DNA of 38,026 nt from JANMQK01 sp031370485 (GTDB lineage: Bacteria > Acidobacteriota > Polarisedimenticolia > Gp22-AA2): NCBI GenBank assembly GCA_031370485.1, contig JANMQK010000258.1:1-38026 (forward strand), written 5' to 3'. Every line of letters begins with the position of its first letter. Position 1 is the first letter of the stretch. Positions 23,336 to 30,157 of the stretch are shown in pieces. The position numbers and the translations under genes were made by a program. Under the pieces are notes generated by a model. The model was not told the origin of the DNA. It saw only the letters and a list, made by a program, of their open reading frames with translations, and made no database searches.

Positions 23336-24763
23336 TCAGTCCCTTCCGAGCCGCCCGTGCCAGCGCCGCATGCCGCGCAACAGATTCCTGCCTGAGGGTG
23401 TCAGGAGCCCGGCCCGCGCCGCGCGATCCAGATCGCGCAGCGCCCGGGAGATCTGCCCCGTCTCGCGCCGGACCTCGCGGCGGACCCATTCCGCCCGGCG
23501 CGGTCCCAGGTCCCGCAGCAGGAGACCGGGGCGGGCTCGCGCGATCCTCAAGACTCGATGGAACAGCTCGGCGCGGAAAAGGAACGTGTACGTCCCGTGA
23601 AGCAGGCCCCGCAGCGGCCTCATGGTCCCGCGCCAAGGGGAGTGGAAGGCCTGCACGTCGCGGGTGGCGGAGCCGGGGGCCAGGAGGCGCGCGATCTCCT
23701 CGACGTCGTGCAGCAGGTGGTGGGCCGTCTCGTGCAGCAGATCGTCCGCCAGGCCGAGGGAGGTCTTGCCGAAGACGTTGATGAAGGACACTCCCGGCCG
23801 CGAGGCGAGCGAGTAACTCACCAGCCCCGGCTCGCGCACCGGCACGACCATGGCGGTGCGGAGCAGGATCTCCCGGTGCCCCTCGGGCCAGGCGAGCCCC
23901 ACGATCCGCAGGGCGCGCGCGAGCCTTTCCCCGAGCCCTTCGACCGGCCGCCCGACGCCCAGCCGGCGCGGGCCCGATCGAAGAGCCGGCGCCAGGAGGA
24001 TCGCCGTCCCGGGGATCGTCTCGCGCCGGACCAGGGCAGGACCGCGTTGGTCGCCGCCCGGGCTTCGGCCCTCGGCGCGCAGCCGCGAGCCGGCGGCCGG
24101 AAGGACCACCTCGCCGCCGCGCGGCGGGCGAAGCAGGAGCGTCGTGCCCTCGAGCCTCGCCCGCAGCCGGGCCGGTGGCGGCAGGGAAATGCCCAGCGCT
24201 CCCGCCGGCCCGCAAAAGGTCCCCAGATCGATCCTGTCCGCCGGCCGGCCCTGTTCAGGCTCCTCGCGGCACTCGAATGTCAGGGCCAGCGGGCCGCCCC
24301 CCGGGCGCGCGAGGCGGATCCCGAGGATCGCGGCCCCGAGATCGGCCGTGACCTCGCGCAGGCGGAGCCGGGCGAACCGGACGGCCCGGGGGGCGAGGCC
24401 GGGATCGATTCGCCCCGATGGGACGAGCTCGACGAGACGCTCCGTGCGGCTGAGCCGGTCAAAGAGCCGTTCCAGATCGCGGTGCAGCGCCAACTGGACC
24501 ACCTCGATCCAGACCTCGGCCTCCCCGAGATAGCCGCGCAGGTCGGGCCCGTGCAGAAGCGCCACCCGCTCCTCGATGGGAAGGCGGCGCATTTCCGTGA
24601 GGAAGGCCCCCGCCACCTGCGAGGCCCCGGGCGTGCCTCGTGTGAACGGGGCACCGCCCAGGACCCGGGCCACACGGCGGAGCCGGTGTGATGCGCGGCG
24701 CGCGACCCGCCGGACGAGGTCGGAGGAGGCCAGGCCCGTCGGGCCGCAGAGGCTCGAAAACAT
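23336..24763 (-). CDS. Stand-alone HExxH (mod_HExxH) protein, putative peptide-modifying enzyme
   Basis: A 475-residue protein without signal peptide or clear TM. Its C-terminal half matches the HEXXH domain found in RiPP modification proteins (FxsB-type fusions): SFINVFGKTSLGLADDLLHE leads into HETAH (344-348), and about 25 residues later comes FHSPWRGTMRPLRGLLHGTY (373-392), where H374 or H389 could be a third metal ligand. I recall that related domains fused to radical SAM proteins are 2-oxoglutarate-dependent beta-hydroxylases. The N-terminal half (1 to about 300) is Arg/Leu-rich and unrecognised. The stop is 31 bases from the convergent CRTAC1 stop; no precursor peptide or radical SAM gene is adjacent. 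The ATG lies 18 bases from the divergent TPR gene's ATG. The start could be further in. Confidence 0.75.
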   Translation of the reverse strand: MFSSLCGPTGLASSDLVRRVARRASHRLRRVARVLGGAPFTRGTPGASQVAGAFLTEMRRLPIEERVALLHGPDLRGYLGEAEVWIEVVQLALHRDLERLFDRLSRTERLVELVPSGRIDPGLAPRAVRFARLRLREVTADLGAAILGIRLARPGGGPLALTFECREEPEQGRPADRIDLGTFCGPAGALGISLPPPARLRARLEGTTLLLRPPRGGEVVLPAAGSRLRAEGRSPGGDQRGPALVRRETIPGTAILLAPALRSGPRRLGVGRPVEGLGERLARALRIVGLAWPEGHREILLRTAMVVPVREPGLVSYSLASRPGVSFINVFGKTSLGLADDLLHETAHHLLHDVEEIARLLAPGSATRDVQAFHSPWRGTMRPLRGLLHGTYTFLFRAELFHRVLRIARARPGLLLRDLGPRRAEWVRREVRRETGQISRALRDLDRAARAGLLTPSGRNLLRGMRRWHGRLGRD

Positions 24764-24781
24764 TGGTATAGAATACCCGCC
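24764..24781. promoter_or_regulatory. 18-bp bidirectional promoter with overlapping -10 boxes and palindrome
   Basis: Two divergent ATGs (24763 minus, 24782 plus) are separated by only 18 bases. Plus: TAGAAT (24769-24774) ends seven bases before ATG 24782. Minus: TATTCT (24775-24770) ends six bases before ATG 24763. Both boxes lie inside the inverted repeat GGTAT-AGA-ATACC (24765-24777). No Shine-Dalgarno fits on either side, so both transcripts would be leaderless and any -35 would lie inside the opposite gene. A regulator binding the palindrome would block both. Confidence 0.5.
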
Positions 24782-25846
24782 ATGCGTCGGCGTTCGCTGT
24801 CATTTCCGGTCCGCCTGCTCCTGCTGTCCGCGCCGGCGGGGCTGGCGGCCCTGTTCGCCTTTCCGGGACCCGTGCTGGCCCAGGGATTCGGCGGGACCGT
24901 GGCCGACCACCTGGTCCGGGGGGACAGCTATCTCGGCCAGAACCGCAACGCCGAGGCAATTATGCAGTTCCAGGAGGCGCGCACGCTCTGCCCAACTCCG
25001 GCCGAGATCGTGCACTCGCTGCACGGAGAGGCGCAGGCACACATCGGCCAGGGGGAAATGCTGCAGGCCGCGGGTCTCCTGGAGGAAGCGGCCACTCGCT
25101 TCCCGGACGACCCGCGCGTCGCCGACATCCTCTACCTGGCGGGGATGGCCAGGCAGAAGGCGGGCGAAAGTGAGAAAGCCGCGGATCTCTTCCGCCAGGC
25201 GCTCGCCCATACCCCCACGCGCGATGTCGAGCCGCTATTGAGGTTCCAGATGGCGCGGACACTCCGGCTGCGGGGAAAGCCCGCGGAGGCGATCGAGGTC
25301 ATCAAGGACTTCGATACGTCCTTCCCGGACCACCCGCTCACGCCGAACGTGCTCTACACCATCGCCATCGCGCGGCACGACCTCAAGCAACTGGACCAGG
25401 CCGAGACGCTTTACCGGACGATCATCGAAAAATTCAAGGGCTCGCCGGCGGCGCTCGAGGCTCACTTTGACCTCGCCGGTATCCTGGCCGCGCAGCACAA
25501 GTGGCGCGAGGCGGTTGACCTGTACACACGGTACGCGGGGCTCTCGCCCAGCTCGCCGTTCGCGGCGAAGGCGATGGAGCGGGCCGGTGATCTGCTGCTT
25601 CTCCGTTCCCCGACACGAAGCCTCGAGCTCTATGGCCTCGCGCAGGTCAAGGCCGGTTCGAACCCGCCCGCGCCGACTCCCGAGCTGCAGCTGAGCGGTT
25701 GGATCGAGACGAAGAAGCGGATCGCGAGAGCGCTCTCGAGCGTCTGGATCCCGGTCCTCGCGGGCATCGTGGCCCTGGCCGCGGCCGTGCTTGTGGGGAG
25801 GTGGGTCCTGCGTCGCCGGAGGACCGCCCGGCCGGTGAGCGCCTGA
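24782..25846 (+). CDS. TPR-repeat protein with signal peptide and C-terminal membrane anchor
   Basis: A 354-residue protein. Residues 1-34 are a signal peptide ending VLAQG; the start is therefore firm at ATG 24782, because any later start would lose it. About seven tetratricopeptide repeats follow (for example YLGQNRNAEAIMQFQEARTL, ADILYLAGMARQKAGESEKA, VLYTIAIARHDLKQLDQAET, DLAGILAAQHKWREAVDLYT). A single TM helix (about 320-341, VWIPVLAGIVALAAAVLVGRWVL region) and a basic tail end the protein, giving a periplasmic TPR scaffold anchored at its C-terminus. It resembles the TPR part of BamD/YbgF-like envelope proteins only in general form. It is transcribed divergently from the HExxH gene across 18 bases, so co-regulation is possible. 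Confidence 0.82.
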   Translation: MRRRSLSFPVRLLLLSAPAGLAALFAFPGPVLAQGFGGTVADHLVRGDSYLGQNRNAEAIMQFQEARTLCPTPAEIVHSLHGEAQAHIGQGEMLQAAGLLEEAATRFPDDPRVADILYLAGMARQKAGESEKAADLFRQALAHTPTRDVEPLLRFQMARTLRLRGKPAEAIEVIKDFDTSFPDHPLTPNVLYTIAIARHDLKQLDQAETLYRTIIEKFKGSPAALEAHFDLAGILAAQHKWREAVDLYTRYAGLSPSSPFAAKAMERAGDLLLLRSPTRSLELYGLAQVKAGSNPPAPTPELQLSGWIETKKRIARALSSVWIPVLAGIVALAAAVLVGRWVLRRRRTARPVSA

Positions 25847-25891
25847 GGATACCCGCGGGCATGCGGAGCAGGACTCTGGACGGCGCGGCGG

Positions 25892-26182
25892 TCAGTCGCC
25901 GTCGAAAGGACGCGGAGGAGGCTCGTCGCTCTCGGCCGCCTTCTTGCGGGCTTCCTGGAACTTCTTCTCCAGGATCTGCTCGCGGTTGCGGGCCTCCTGC
26001 ATGGCGCGGGTCAGCTTGGCCTCGGCGTCCTTTTTCTGGTTCTTGACGTGGCTCAGGGCGTCGTCGAGCGACTGGTGCTCGCGCTTGACTCTGCGTTCCT
26101 CCCGGAGGATGGCGCCGGTATCCGGATCGACGACGAGAAGCGTGTCACAGCAGGGGCAGATCAGATGGAGACTGGAGGGCAC
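25892..26182 (-). CDS. Small zinc-knuckle/coiled-coil protein, unknown function
   Basis: A 96-residue protein. The N-terminus LHLICPCCDTLLVVDPDTGA holds a CPCC motif like half of a zinc ribbon, so metal binding might need dimerisation. The remainder (about 28-85) is a highly charged continuous coiled coil (REERRVKREHQSLDDALSHV, KNQKKDAEAKLTRAMQEARN), ending in an acidic/proline tail (ESDEPPPRPFDGD). The start is GTG 26182 with GGAGG six bases upstream. It converges on the TPR gene (45 bases) and diverges from the next small charged protein across 83 bases. I know similar uncharacterised proteins by pattern only and assign no function. Confidence 0.75.
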   Translation of the reverse strand: MPSSLHLICPCCDTLLVVDPDTGAILREERRVKREHQSLDDALSHVKNQKKDAEAKLTRAMQEARNREQILEKKFQEARKKAAESDEPPPRPFDGD

Positions 26183-26265
26183 GGTGAACCTCCACGAAGC
26201 CTTTCATTCTCCGCCCTTCCACCCCGAGGGTCAAGGAAGGCGGCCACCGTCCAAGGAGGCGAGCC

Positions 26266-26649
26266 ATGAGTGACGAAGCACCGAAAAGCGCCTACGAGAT
26301 CGCCATGGAGAAGCTCAGGCGCCAGGACCGCGACCGGGGCGAGGCGAGCCCGCTGTCCCTGAGCGAGAAGCAAAAAGAAGCGATCGCCGCGATCCGCAGG
26401 CGCTTCGACGCGCGCCTGGCGGAATCGGAGATCCTGTTCAAGGCCGAGCGGGTCAAAGCACTCGGCAACCCCGAGACGACGGCCGAGACCCTCGAAAAGA
26501 TGGACGAGGAATACCAGAGGCAGCGCCGCAAGATTGAAGAGCAGAGGCAGGCCGAGATCGACGCGGCCCGGTCCGGGAAGGGCGCGGGTGGCGCAGGGAA
26601 GGGTTCCGGGGGAAAGACGAAACGACGCTCCCGGGGCCGGGAGGCCTGA
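26266..26649 (+). CDS. Small charged helical protein, unknown function
   Basis: A 127-residue protein, hydrophilic and helix-rich throughout: KQKEAIAAIRRRFDARLAES and EEYQRQRRKIEEQRQAEIDA suggest two long helices, possibly an antiparallel coiled coil. The C-terminal 25 residues (SGKGAGGAGKGSGGKTKRRS and RGREA) form a flexible Gly/Lys/Arg tail that could bind nucleic acid. There is no signal peptide. The start ATG 26266 has the strong AAGGAGG seven bases upstream. It lies divergent to the CPCC coiled-coil gene, another small charged helical protein; the pairing hints at a shared role but nothing in the sequence proves it. Its stop is two bases from the convergent thioredoxin-like gene. Confidence 0.72.
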   Translation: MSDEAPKSAYEIAMEKLRRQDRDRGEASPLSLSEKQKEAIAAIRRRFDARLAESEILFKAERVKALGNPETTAETLEKMDEEYQRQRRKIEEQRQAEIDAARSGKGAGGAGKGSGGKTKRRSRGREA

Positions 26650-26651
26650 TT

Positions 26652-27485
26652 CTACTTGAGGGCCTGAAGAATCCCGGCGAACTCGATCTCGGGGACCGCA
26701 CCTTCATGCGTCCCCAGCCTGGTTATCTCCCTGTCCCCGGATTTCACGATCACCGTGGGGATCGTCTGGATATCCGGCTTGCGCCACGGCCCCTTCTCGT
26801 CGGTGAACTTCTTCGGCAGACCCACCAGTGTCACCTTGATGTTGGGGTTATGGGCGTCCTTCAGCACTCGAAGCAGCTTGGGCATGTAGATCTTGCAGTG
26901 TGAGCACCAGGTCGCAAAATAGACCTCCAACTCGATCGGCTTGGAATACTTGCTCAGGGCGGTCATCCCGGTCGGGTCGGGAGAGTACCGTTTCATGCCC
27001 GCCTGGTATTCCGGCCGATCCGCGATCAGCGCATCCATCGCGATTTCTCCGACCACGGGCGGCCGCATGAGCACCGGCATCACGCGAACCTTCTTGTCCT
27101 CGGCCTCGAACTGGATGATGGGTCCGTCGATCGAGAACGCGTAGGCGGTGGTCCCGGGCGGCAGTCCGTCCTGGACCTTCAGGCCGCTGTCGCCGTCCGG
27201 GCGGATCTGGCTGCGCGGGACAGCGAACATCTTCTTGGCCTCGAGGTCCATGAGCAGGCCGGCCCGGGTCGAGGGGATGTCGATGAAGTACTTGCGCCGC
27301 TCCTGGGTGTTGAAGAACCGCGCGCCACCCGGGAAGGCGCCATCCACCTCGATGCAGAAATCGTAGTTGGGCTGGCAGAGAAGCTCGGCGGCCCGGGCGG
27401 AGACCGGGAAGGCCAGCAGCACGGCCGCCGCGAGAATGATCCTGGCGCGGCGGCCCGGCGACGGATGGGTGACCAAGGGCTTCAT
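26652..27485 (-). CDS. Exported thioredoxin-fold protein with CSHC motif
   Basis: A 277-residue protein with a signal peptide (about 1-33, ending SARAAE). The thioredoxin-like domain occupies the C-terminal third: EVYFATWCSHCKIYMPKLL with the C194-S-H-C197 active site, and the cis-proline loop TIPTVIV (P243). The N-terminal 150 residues are a beta-rich region of unknown type, with two extra cysteines (C37, C44) that may form a structural disulfide. It is probably a periplasmic thiol oxidoreductase. Its ATG overlaps the stop of the upstream MauE-like gene by four bases (ATGA); MauE-type membrane proteins are typically partners of periplasmic thioredoxin-like proteins, so the pair likely forms one redox relay. 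Start ATG 27485 follows GGAGG. Confidence 0.87.
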   Translation of the reverse strand: MKPLVTHPSPGRRARIILAAAVLLAFPVSARAAELLCQPNYDFCIEVDGAFPGGARFFNTQERRKYFIDIPSTRAGLLMDLEAKKMFAVPRSQIRPDGDSGLKVQDGLPPGTTAYAFSIDGPIIQFEAEDKKVRVMPVLMRPPVVGEIAMDALIADRPEYQAGMKRYSPDPTGMTALSKYSKPIELEVYFATWCSHCKIYMPKLLRVLKDAHNPNIKVTLVGLPKKFTDEKGPWRKPDIQTIPTVIVKSGDREITRLGTHEGAVPEIEFAGILQALK

Positions 27486-28444
27486 GAGGCCTCCGATGAT
27501 ATCAGGGAATGCCCGGCAAGGGGAGGCCCGTCGAGCACGGCGGTCACCCGGCCGTTCTCGACTACGAAGAAGCGTGGCAGTCTCCGGTAGAGCCGTTTGA
27601 GGACCGGCCGATCGACGGGGTGGATGTCGAATGCCGGGGCGGCGGACCAGAGGTAGGCCGCCGTATCCTCCGCCGTCGCGGGCGTCAGGGCTACGATTCC
27701 CGGGCCACCCCCCTTCTCGACGGCCTCGTTGAGGCGGGCGCCGAGCTCGGCGGCACCCGGATCGGTGACATCCAGGAGGGCGACCAGGTGACGTCCCTCG
27801 CCGAGACCGGGCACCTTGCCGGCAAGGCCGAGATCCTCCAGGCTCCGGCCCACGGCCAGTTTCGTCACGAGCGGGTCGATCGGCAGGTAGGGCGAGGCGA
27901 GAACGAAGGCCAGGGACAGGGCCGTGCCCGCGAGCAGGACGGCCGCCGGCAGACGCCCCCGCGTGCCGCCCCACCCGCGCAGTCCCCACAGGGCCACGAG
28001 AGCCAGGCCCACGAAGAGGAGGTCCTCCATGATCACCTGCCCGGGGGTCCTCTGGACATAGGCGCCGAAGCACCCGCAGGACTGGGTCTTGCCGATGGAT
28101 ATCGCATAGGTCTCGATGCCGATGAACCCGAGAAGCAGCAGGGCGCCGGACGCGAGCGTGATCCGTGGCCGGAACCCCGCCACGAGCGCCACACCCAGCG
28201 CGCACTCCAGGGTGATGAAGAGCGGGGCGGCGAGGGCCGCGAGGCCGGGTCCGACGATCCCGTATTCGGCGATCTGGCGGGCAAACTCCAGGGGATCGAG
28301 GGCCTTTAGAAGACCGGCGGCCAGGAAAACGGCGCCCAGAAGGCAGCGTGCCACATGTCCAATCCAGACCCGGGACCGGCCCGAAGCGGCCCTCCCGTCC
28401 TCCGTCACTCCATGGGTCATCCCTGACTCCGTGTCATGGTTCAT
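27482..28444 (-). CDS. MauE/DoxX-like redox-associated membrane protein
   Basis: A 320-residue protein. The N-terminal half holds four or five TM helices: HVARCLLGAVFLAAGLLKAL, then the GLAALAAPLFITLECALGVA region, and others. Between helices is SCGCFG (122-127), the conserved Cys pair of MauE-type proteins that is thought to pass electrons or oxidising equivalents across the membrane. From about 205 the protein continues as a soluble domain (GRHLVALLDVTDPGAAELGA, PRFFVVENGRVTAVLDG), which looks like a degenerate thioredoxin fold lacking CxxC. No methylamine dehydrogenase genes are nearby, so a general disulfide role is more likely than methylamine use. ATGA overlaps couple it to both the DUF190 gene and the thioredoxin-like gene. 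Confidence 0.85.
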   Translation of the reverse strand: MNHDTESGMTHGVTEDGRAASGRSRVWIGHVARCLLGAVFLAAGLLKALDPLEFARQIAEYGIVGPGLAALAAPLFITLECALGVALVAGFRPRITLASGALLLLGFIGIETYAISIGKTQSCGCFGAYVQRTPGQVIMEDLLFVGLALVALWGLRGWGGTRGRLPAAVLLAGTALSLAFVLASPYLPIDPLVTKLAVGRSLEDLGLAGKVPGLGEGRHLVALLDVTDPGAAELGARLNEAVEKGGGPGIVALTPATAEDTAAYLWSAAPAFDIHPVDRPVLKRLYRRLPRFFVVENGRVTAVLDGPPLAGHSLISSEAS

Positions 28445-28794
28445 GACGGCCCCGGCTTGTCCTTGCCGCTCCTGTAAAAGCGGATACGGACCTTTTCGAG
28501 CGTCGCGAGCCCCTCGGGGATGGCCCCGTCGATCACCGGGAGAAACGCCTCGATCTTCTCCCCGGTGTCGACGATCTCGATGATGATGGGGAGGTCAACC
28601 GAAAGCCGCAGGATCTTGGCCGTGTGCAGGCGGCTGTGGGCGCCGAATCCCTCGAGCCCCCGGAGCACGGTTGCCCCCGCGAGTCCGTGCTCGCGCGCCT
28701 TGCGCACGATCCATTCGTAGAGCGGCGCGCCATCGTGCCGGTCGCTCTCGCCGACGAATATCCTCAGCAGGTGTCCTTCCTCGGGCAGGATCAT
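28441..28794 (-). CDS. DUF190 (PII-like) protein linked to fluoride channel
   Basis: A 117-residue cytoplasmic protein with the DUF190 signature: HLLRIFVGESDRHDGAPLYE, then KAREHGLAGATVLRGLEGFG and LSVDLPIIIEIVDTGEKIEA. The fold is PII-like (ferredoxin-type trimer). DUF190 genes very often sit beside crcB, and the protein is suspected to sense or modulate fluoride export, perhaps through nucleotide binding; the mechanism is not settled. It lies 10 bases after crcB and its stop overlaps the MauE-like start by four bases, so it is inside a four-gene operon. Confidence 0.9.
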   Translation of the reverse strand: MILPEEGHLLRIFVGESDRHDGAPLYEWIVRKAREHGLAGATVLRGLEGFGAHSRLHTAKILRLSVDLPIIIEIVDTGEKIEAFLPVIDGAIPEGLATLEKVRIRFYRSGKDKPGPS

Positions 28795-28804
28795 GGTCGT
28801 CGCC

Positions 28805-29182
28805 TCACATTATGCGGGCAAGCACGTACCCCGCCCACACCATGACGACGCCGAGGACCGCCTGCGACACGACGTTCGCCACCGCGGGCAGCGCCTGCCC
28901 GTCCCTGAGAAGCTGGAAGGTCTCGTATCCGAAGGTCGAAAATGTGGTGAATCCGCCGAGCACGCCGATCATCAGGAACGCCCGCGTCTCGCCCGACAGC
29001 GCGCCGCGGGTTTCCGCGAGCCCGCCTATTAACCCGATGCCGAGGCAGCCGAGGCCGTTGATTGCCAGCGTGCCGTAGGGAAAAAGCGCGCTTCCGGCCG
29101 CCCGGTGCACGGCATCTCCCAGCAGGTACCGCCCGATCGAGCCGAGAAAACCTCCCACGCCGACAAGCAGGATTCTTAGCAT
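28805..29182 (-). CDS. crcB: Fluoride ion channel CrcB/Fluc
   Basis: A 125-residue four-TM protein with all Fluc hallmarks: GGFLGSIGRYLLG (10-22), the GTLAINGLGCLGIGLIGG helix with the pore Asn (N42), and GVLGGFTTFSTFGYET (73-88) whose Phe-box and TTFSTF line the anion path. Dual-topology homodimers export F- and protect against fluoride. The start is ATG 29182 after AAAGGGCGG. It is the first gene of the minus-strand operon crcB - DUF190 - MauE-like - thioredoxin-like. A sigma-70-like promoter lies at 29213-29241. I see no fluoride riboswitch (crcB motif) in the 117-base leader region. Confidence 0.95.
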   Translation of the reverse strand: MLRILLVGVGGFLGSIGRYLLGDAVHRAAGSALFPYGTLAINGLGCLGIGLIGGLAETRGALSGETRAFLMIGVLGGFTTFSTFGYETFQLLRDGQALPAVANVVSQAVLGVVMVWAGYVLARIM

Positions 29183-29207
29183 GGAGCCGCCCTTTCTTTT
29201 CGCGGAG

Positions 29208-29222
29208 CCCGCATGATACGGG
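29208..29222. repeat. Imperfect palindrome overlapping the crcB -10 box
   Basis: CCCGCATGATACGGG is a 15-base inverted repeat with one mismatch (CCCGCAT-G-ATACGGG). It overlaps the -10 hexamer of the crcB promoter (29213-29218) and is directly followed by a perfect GGATCGATCC (29221-29230) in the spacer. The position is that of an operator where a repressor would block RNA polymerase. Confidence 0.35.
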
Positions 29223-29241
29223 ATCGATCCGGCGGGGACAA
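29213..29241 (-). promoter_or_regulatory. Promoter for the crcB operon
   Basis: On the minus strand TTGTCC (29241-29236), a 17-base spacer and TATCAT (29218-29213). Transcription would start near 29206, leaving a leader of only about 24 bases before ATG 29182. That is too short for a fluoride riboswitch, so control, if any, should be by a DNA-binding protein. Confidence 0.65.
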
Positions 29242-29246
29242 GCGCG

Positions 29247-29260
29247 CCCGGCGCGCCGGG
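29247..29260. repeat. Perfect 14-bp palindrome between divergent promoters
   Basis: CCCGGCGCGCCGGG reads the same on both strands. It lies between the crcB -35 box (29236-29241) and the extended -10 of the plus-strand gene (29264-29272), where a regulator could affect both. Pure G/C palindromes arise by chance in GC-rich DNA, so the confidence is low. Confidence 0.3.
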
Positions 29261-29263
29261 GGA

Positions 29264-29272
29264 TGGTAGAAT
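29264..29272 (+). promoter_or_regulatory. Extended -10 promoter for the 29300-32702 operon
   Basis: TGGTAGAAT combines a TGn extension with TAGAAT (29267-29272). Transcription would start near 29279, just ahead of an AAGGAG ribosome-binding site and ATG 29300. No -35 is needed for extended -10 promoters and none is seen. Confidence 0.5.
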
Positions 29273-29299
29273 TCAAGTCTCACGTCAAGGAGCGGGAAC

Positions 29300-30157
29300 A
29301 TGAGCCTAATACGGTCCCGGGCATCACGGGCGGCGGTCCTGGTGCTTCTCGCCGGCCTTCCGCCGGCGGCCGCGGGCGCTCAGGATCGGCCGTCCGAGGA
29401 GAGTCTCCGGGCGATCGAAGCGAGCGGCCGCCGGCTGGCCTCGTATCGCGAGGCGGTCGAGAGATGCGTGGCGAAGATGCGGGAGCAGCCGGGCGGAGCC
29501 CCGGAGAGCGACATCCAGATCGTCGTGCCGAAACGCGCCGGGGGCTCTCACATCACCTTCACCAGAAAAGCGGCGCCCGGGCAGACAAACCTTGGTCTCC
29601 TGATGGTGGCGGAGGCCGACTTCGACGATGCGTCCGGGGTCGTCGACCATGCCCTCGGCCTTCCCGAGCCAAAGCCGTTGCCCGCGGTGCTCCTCCCCTA
29701 TGTCAAGGCCTTGCAGCTCGTCGCCGGGGTCGTGGCGAGCCGGCCCGACGCGAAGCCGCCGCTTGTGACGTCGATCTTCAAGGAGAAGGACCGCGGGCTC
29801 ACGGTATACCTCCAATCGCAGGCCGGGGAGGGGATTGTCCGTTTCGGGGGGGACTTCCGTGTGAAGGCCTCGCCCGACGGCCAGATGGTCGTGGGCATTG
29901 AGCCCCTGCACGCGAACGTGACGGATGTCGCGGCGCGCGCGGTCGCCTCCTCCCAGCCGACCCTCCACATGCATGAGAGCGGGGACATCCCGACCGACAC
30001 CGACGTCGCGCTGGTGCTGAGCCATCCCACCCTGGCGCCGCACCTGGTGCTGACACCCTCCTCGATGTACCGCATCGACGCCAGCGGGAGCATCACCTGG
30101 CTGGGGCCGAACCAGGCGCCCCCCGGACCGAAGCCGTCCGGCAAGGGAGCGCCATGA
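29300..30157 (+). CDS. Exported protein of unknown function
   Basis: A 285-residue protein. Residues 1-28 form a signal peptide (SRASRAAVLVLLAGLPPAAA, then GAQ). The mature part is a mix of beta strands, with FKEKDRGLTVYLQSQAGEG and GQMVVGIEPLHANVTDVAAR, and a long His/Ser-rich stretch (SQPTLHMHESGDIPTDTDVA) before a Pro-rich tail. I do not recognise a domain. Start ATG 29300 follows AAGGAGCGGGAAC. The stop overlaps the ATG of the next gene by four bases (ATGA), so the two exported proteins are translationally coupled and probably work together. It heads a five-gene plus-strand run. Confidence 0.75.
   Translation: MSLIRSRASRAAVLVLLAGLPPAAAGAQDRPSEESLRAIEASGRRLASYREAVERCVAKMREQPGGAPESDIQIVVPKRAGGSHITFTRKAAPGQTNLGLLMVAEADFDDASGVVDHALGLPEPKPLPAVLLPYVKALQLVAGVVASRPDAKPPLVTSIFKEKDRGLTVYLQSQAGEGIVRFGGDFRVKASPDGQMVVGIEPLHANVTDVAARAVASSQPTLHMHESGDIPTDTDVALVLSHPTLAPHLVLTPSSMYRIDASGSITWLGPNQAPPGPKPSGKGAP

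Noticed and set aside
25655..25665. GGTTCGAACCC, resembling a tRNA T-arm
   Set aside because: It lies inside the TPR-protein coding frame and no acceptor or anticodon stem can be folded around it.
27482..28444. Methylamine dehydrogenase maturation (mauE) as a literal function
   Set aside because: No mauA, mauB or mauD genes are present; only the general MauE-like fold and Cys motif can be supported.
29258..29275. GGGGGATGGTAGAATTC, vaguely like the start of a fluoride (crcB) riboswitch
   Set aside because: It is on the strand opposite to crcB, lacks the pseudoknot partner segments, and is better explained as an extended -10 promoter.
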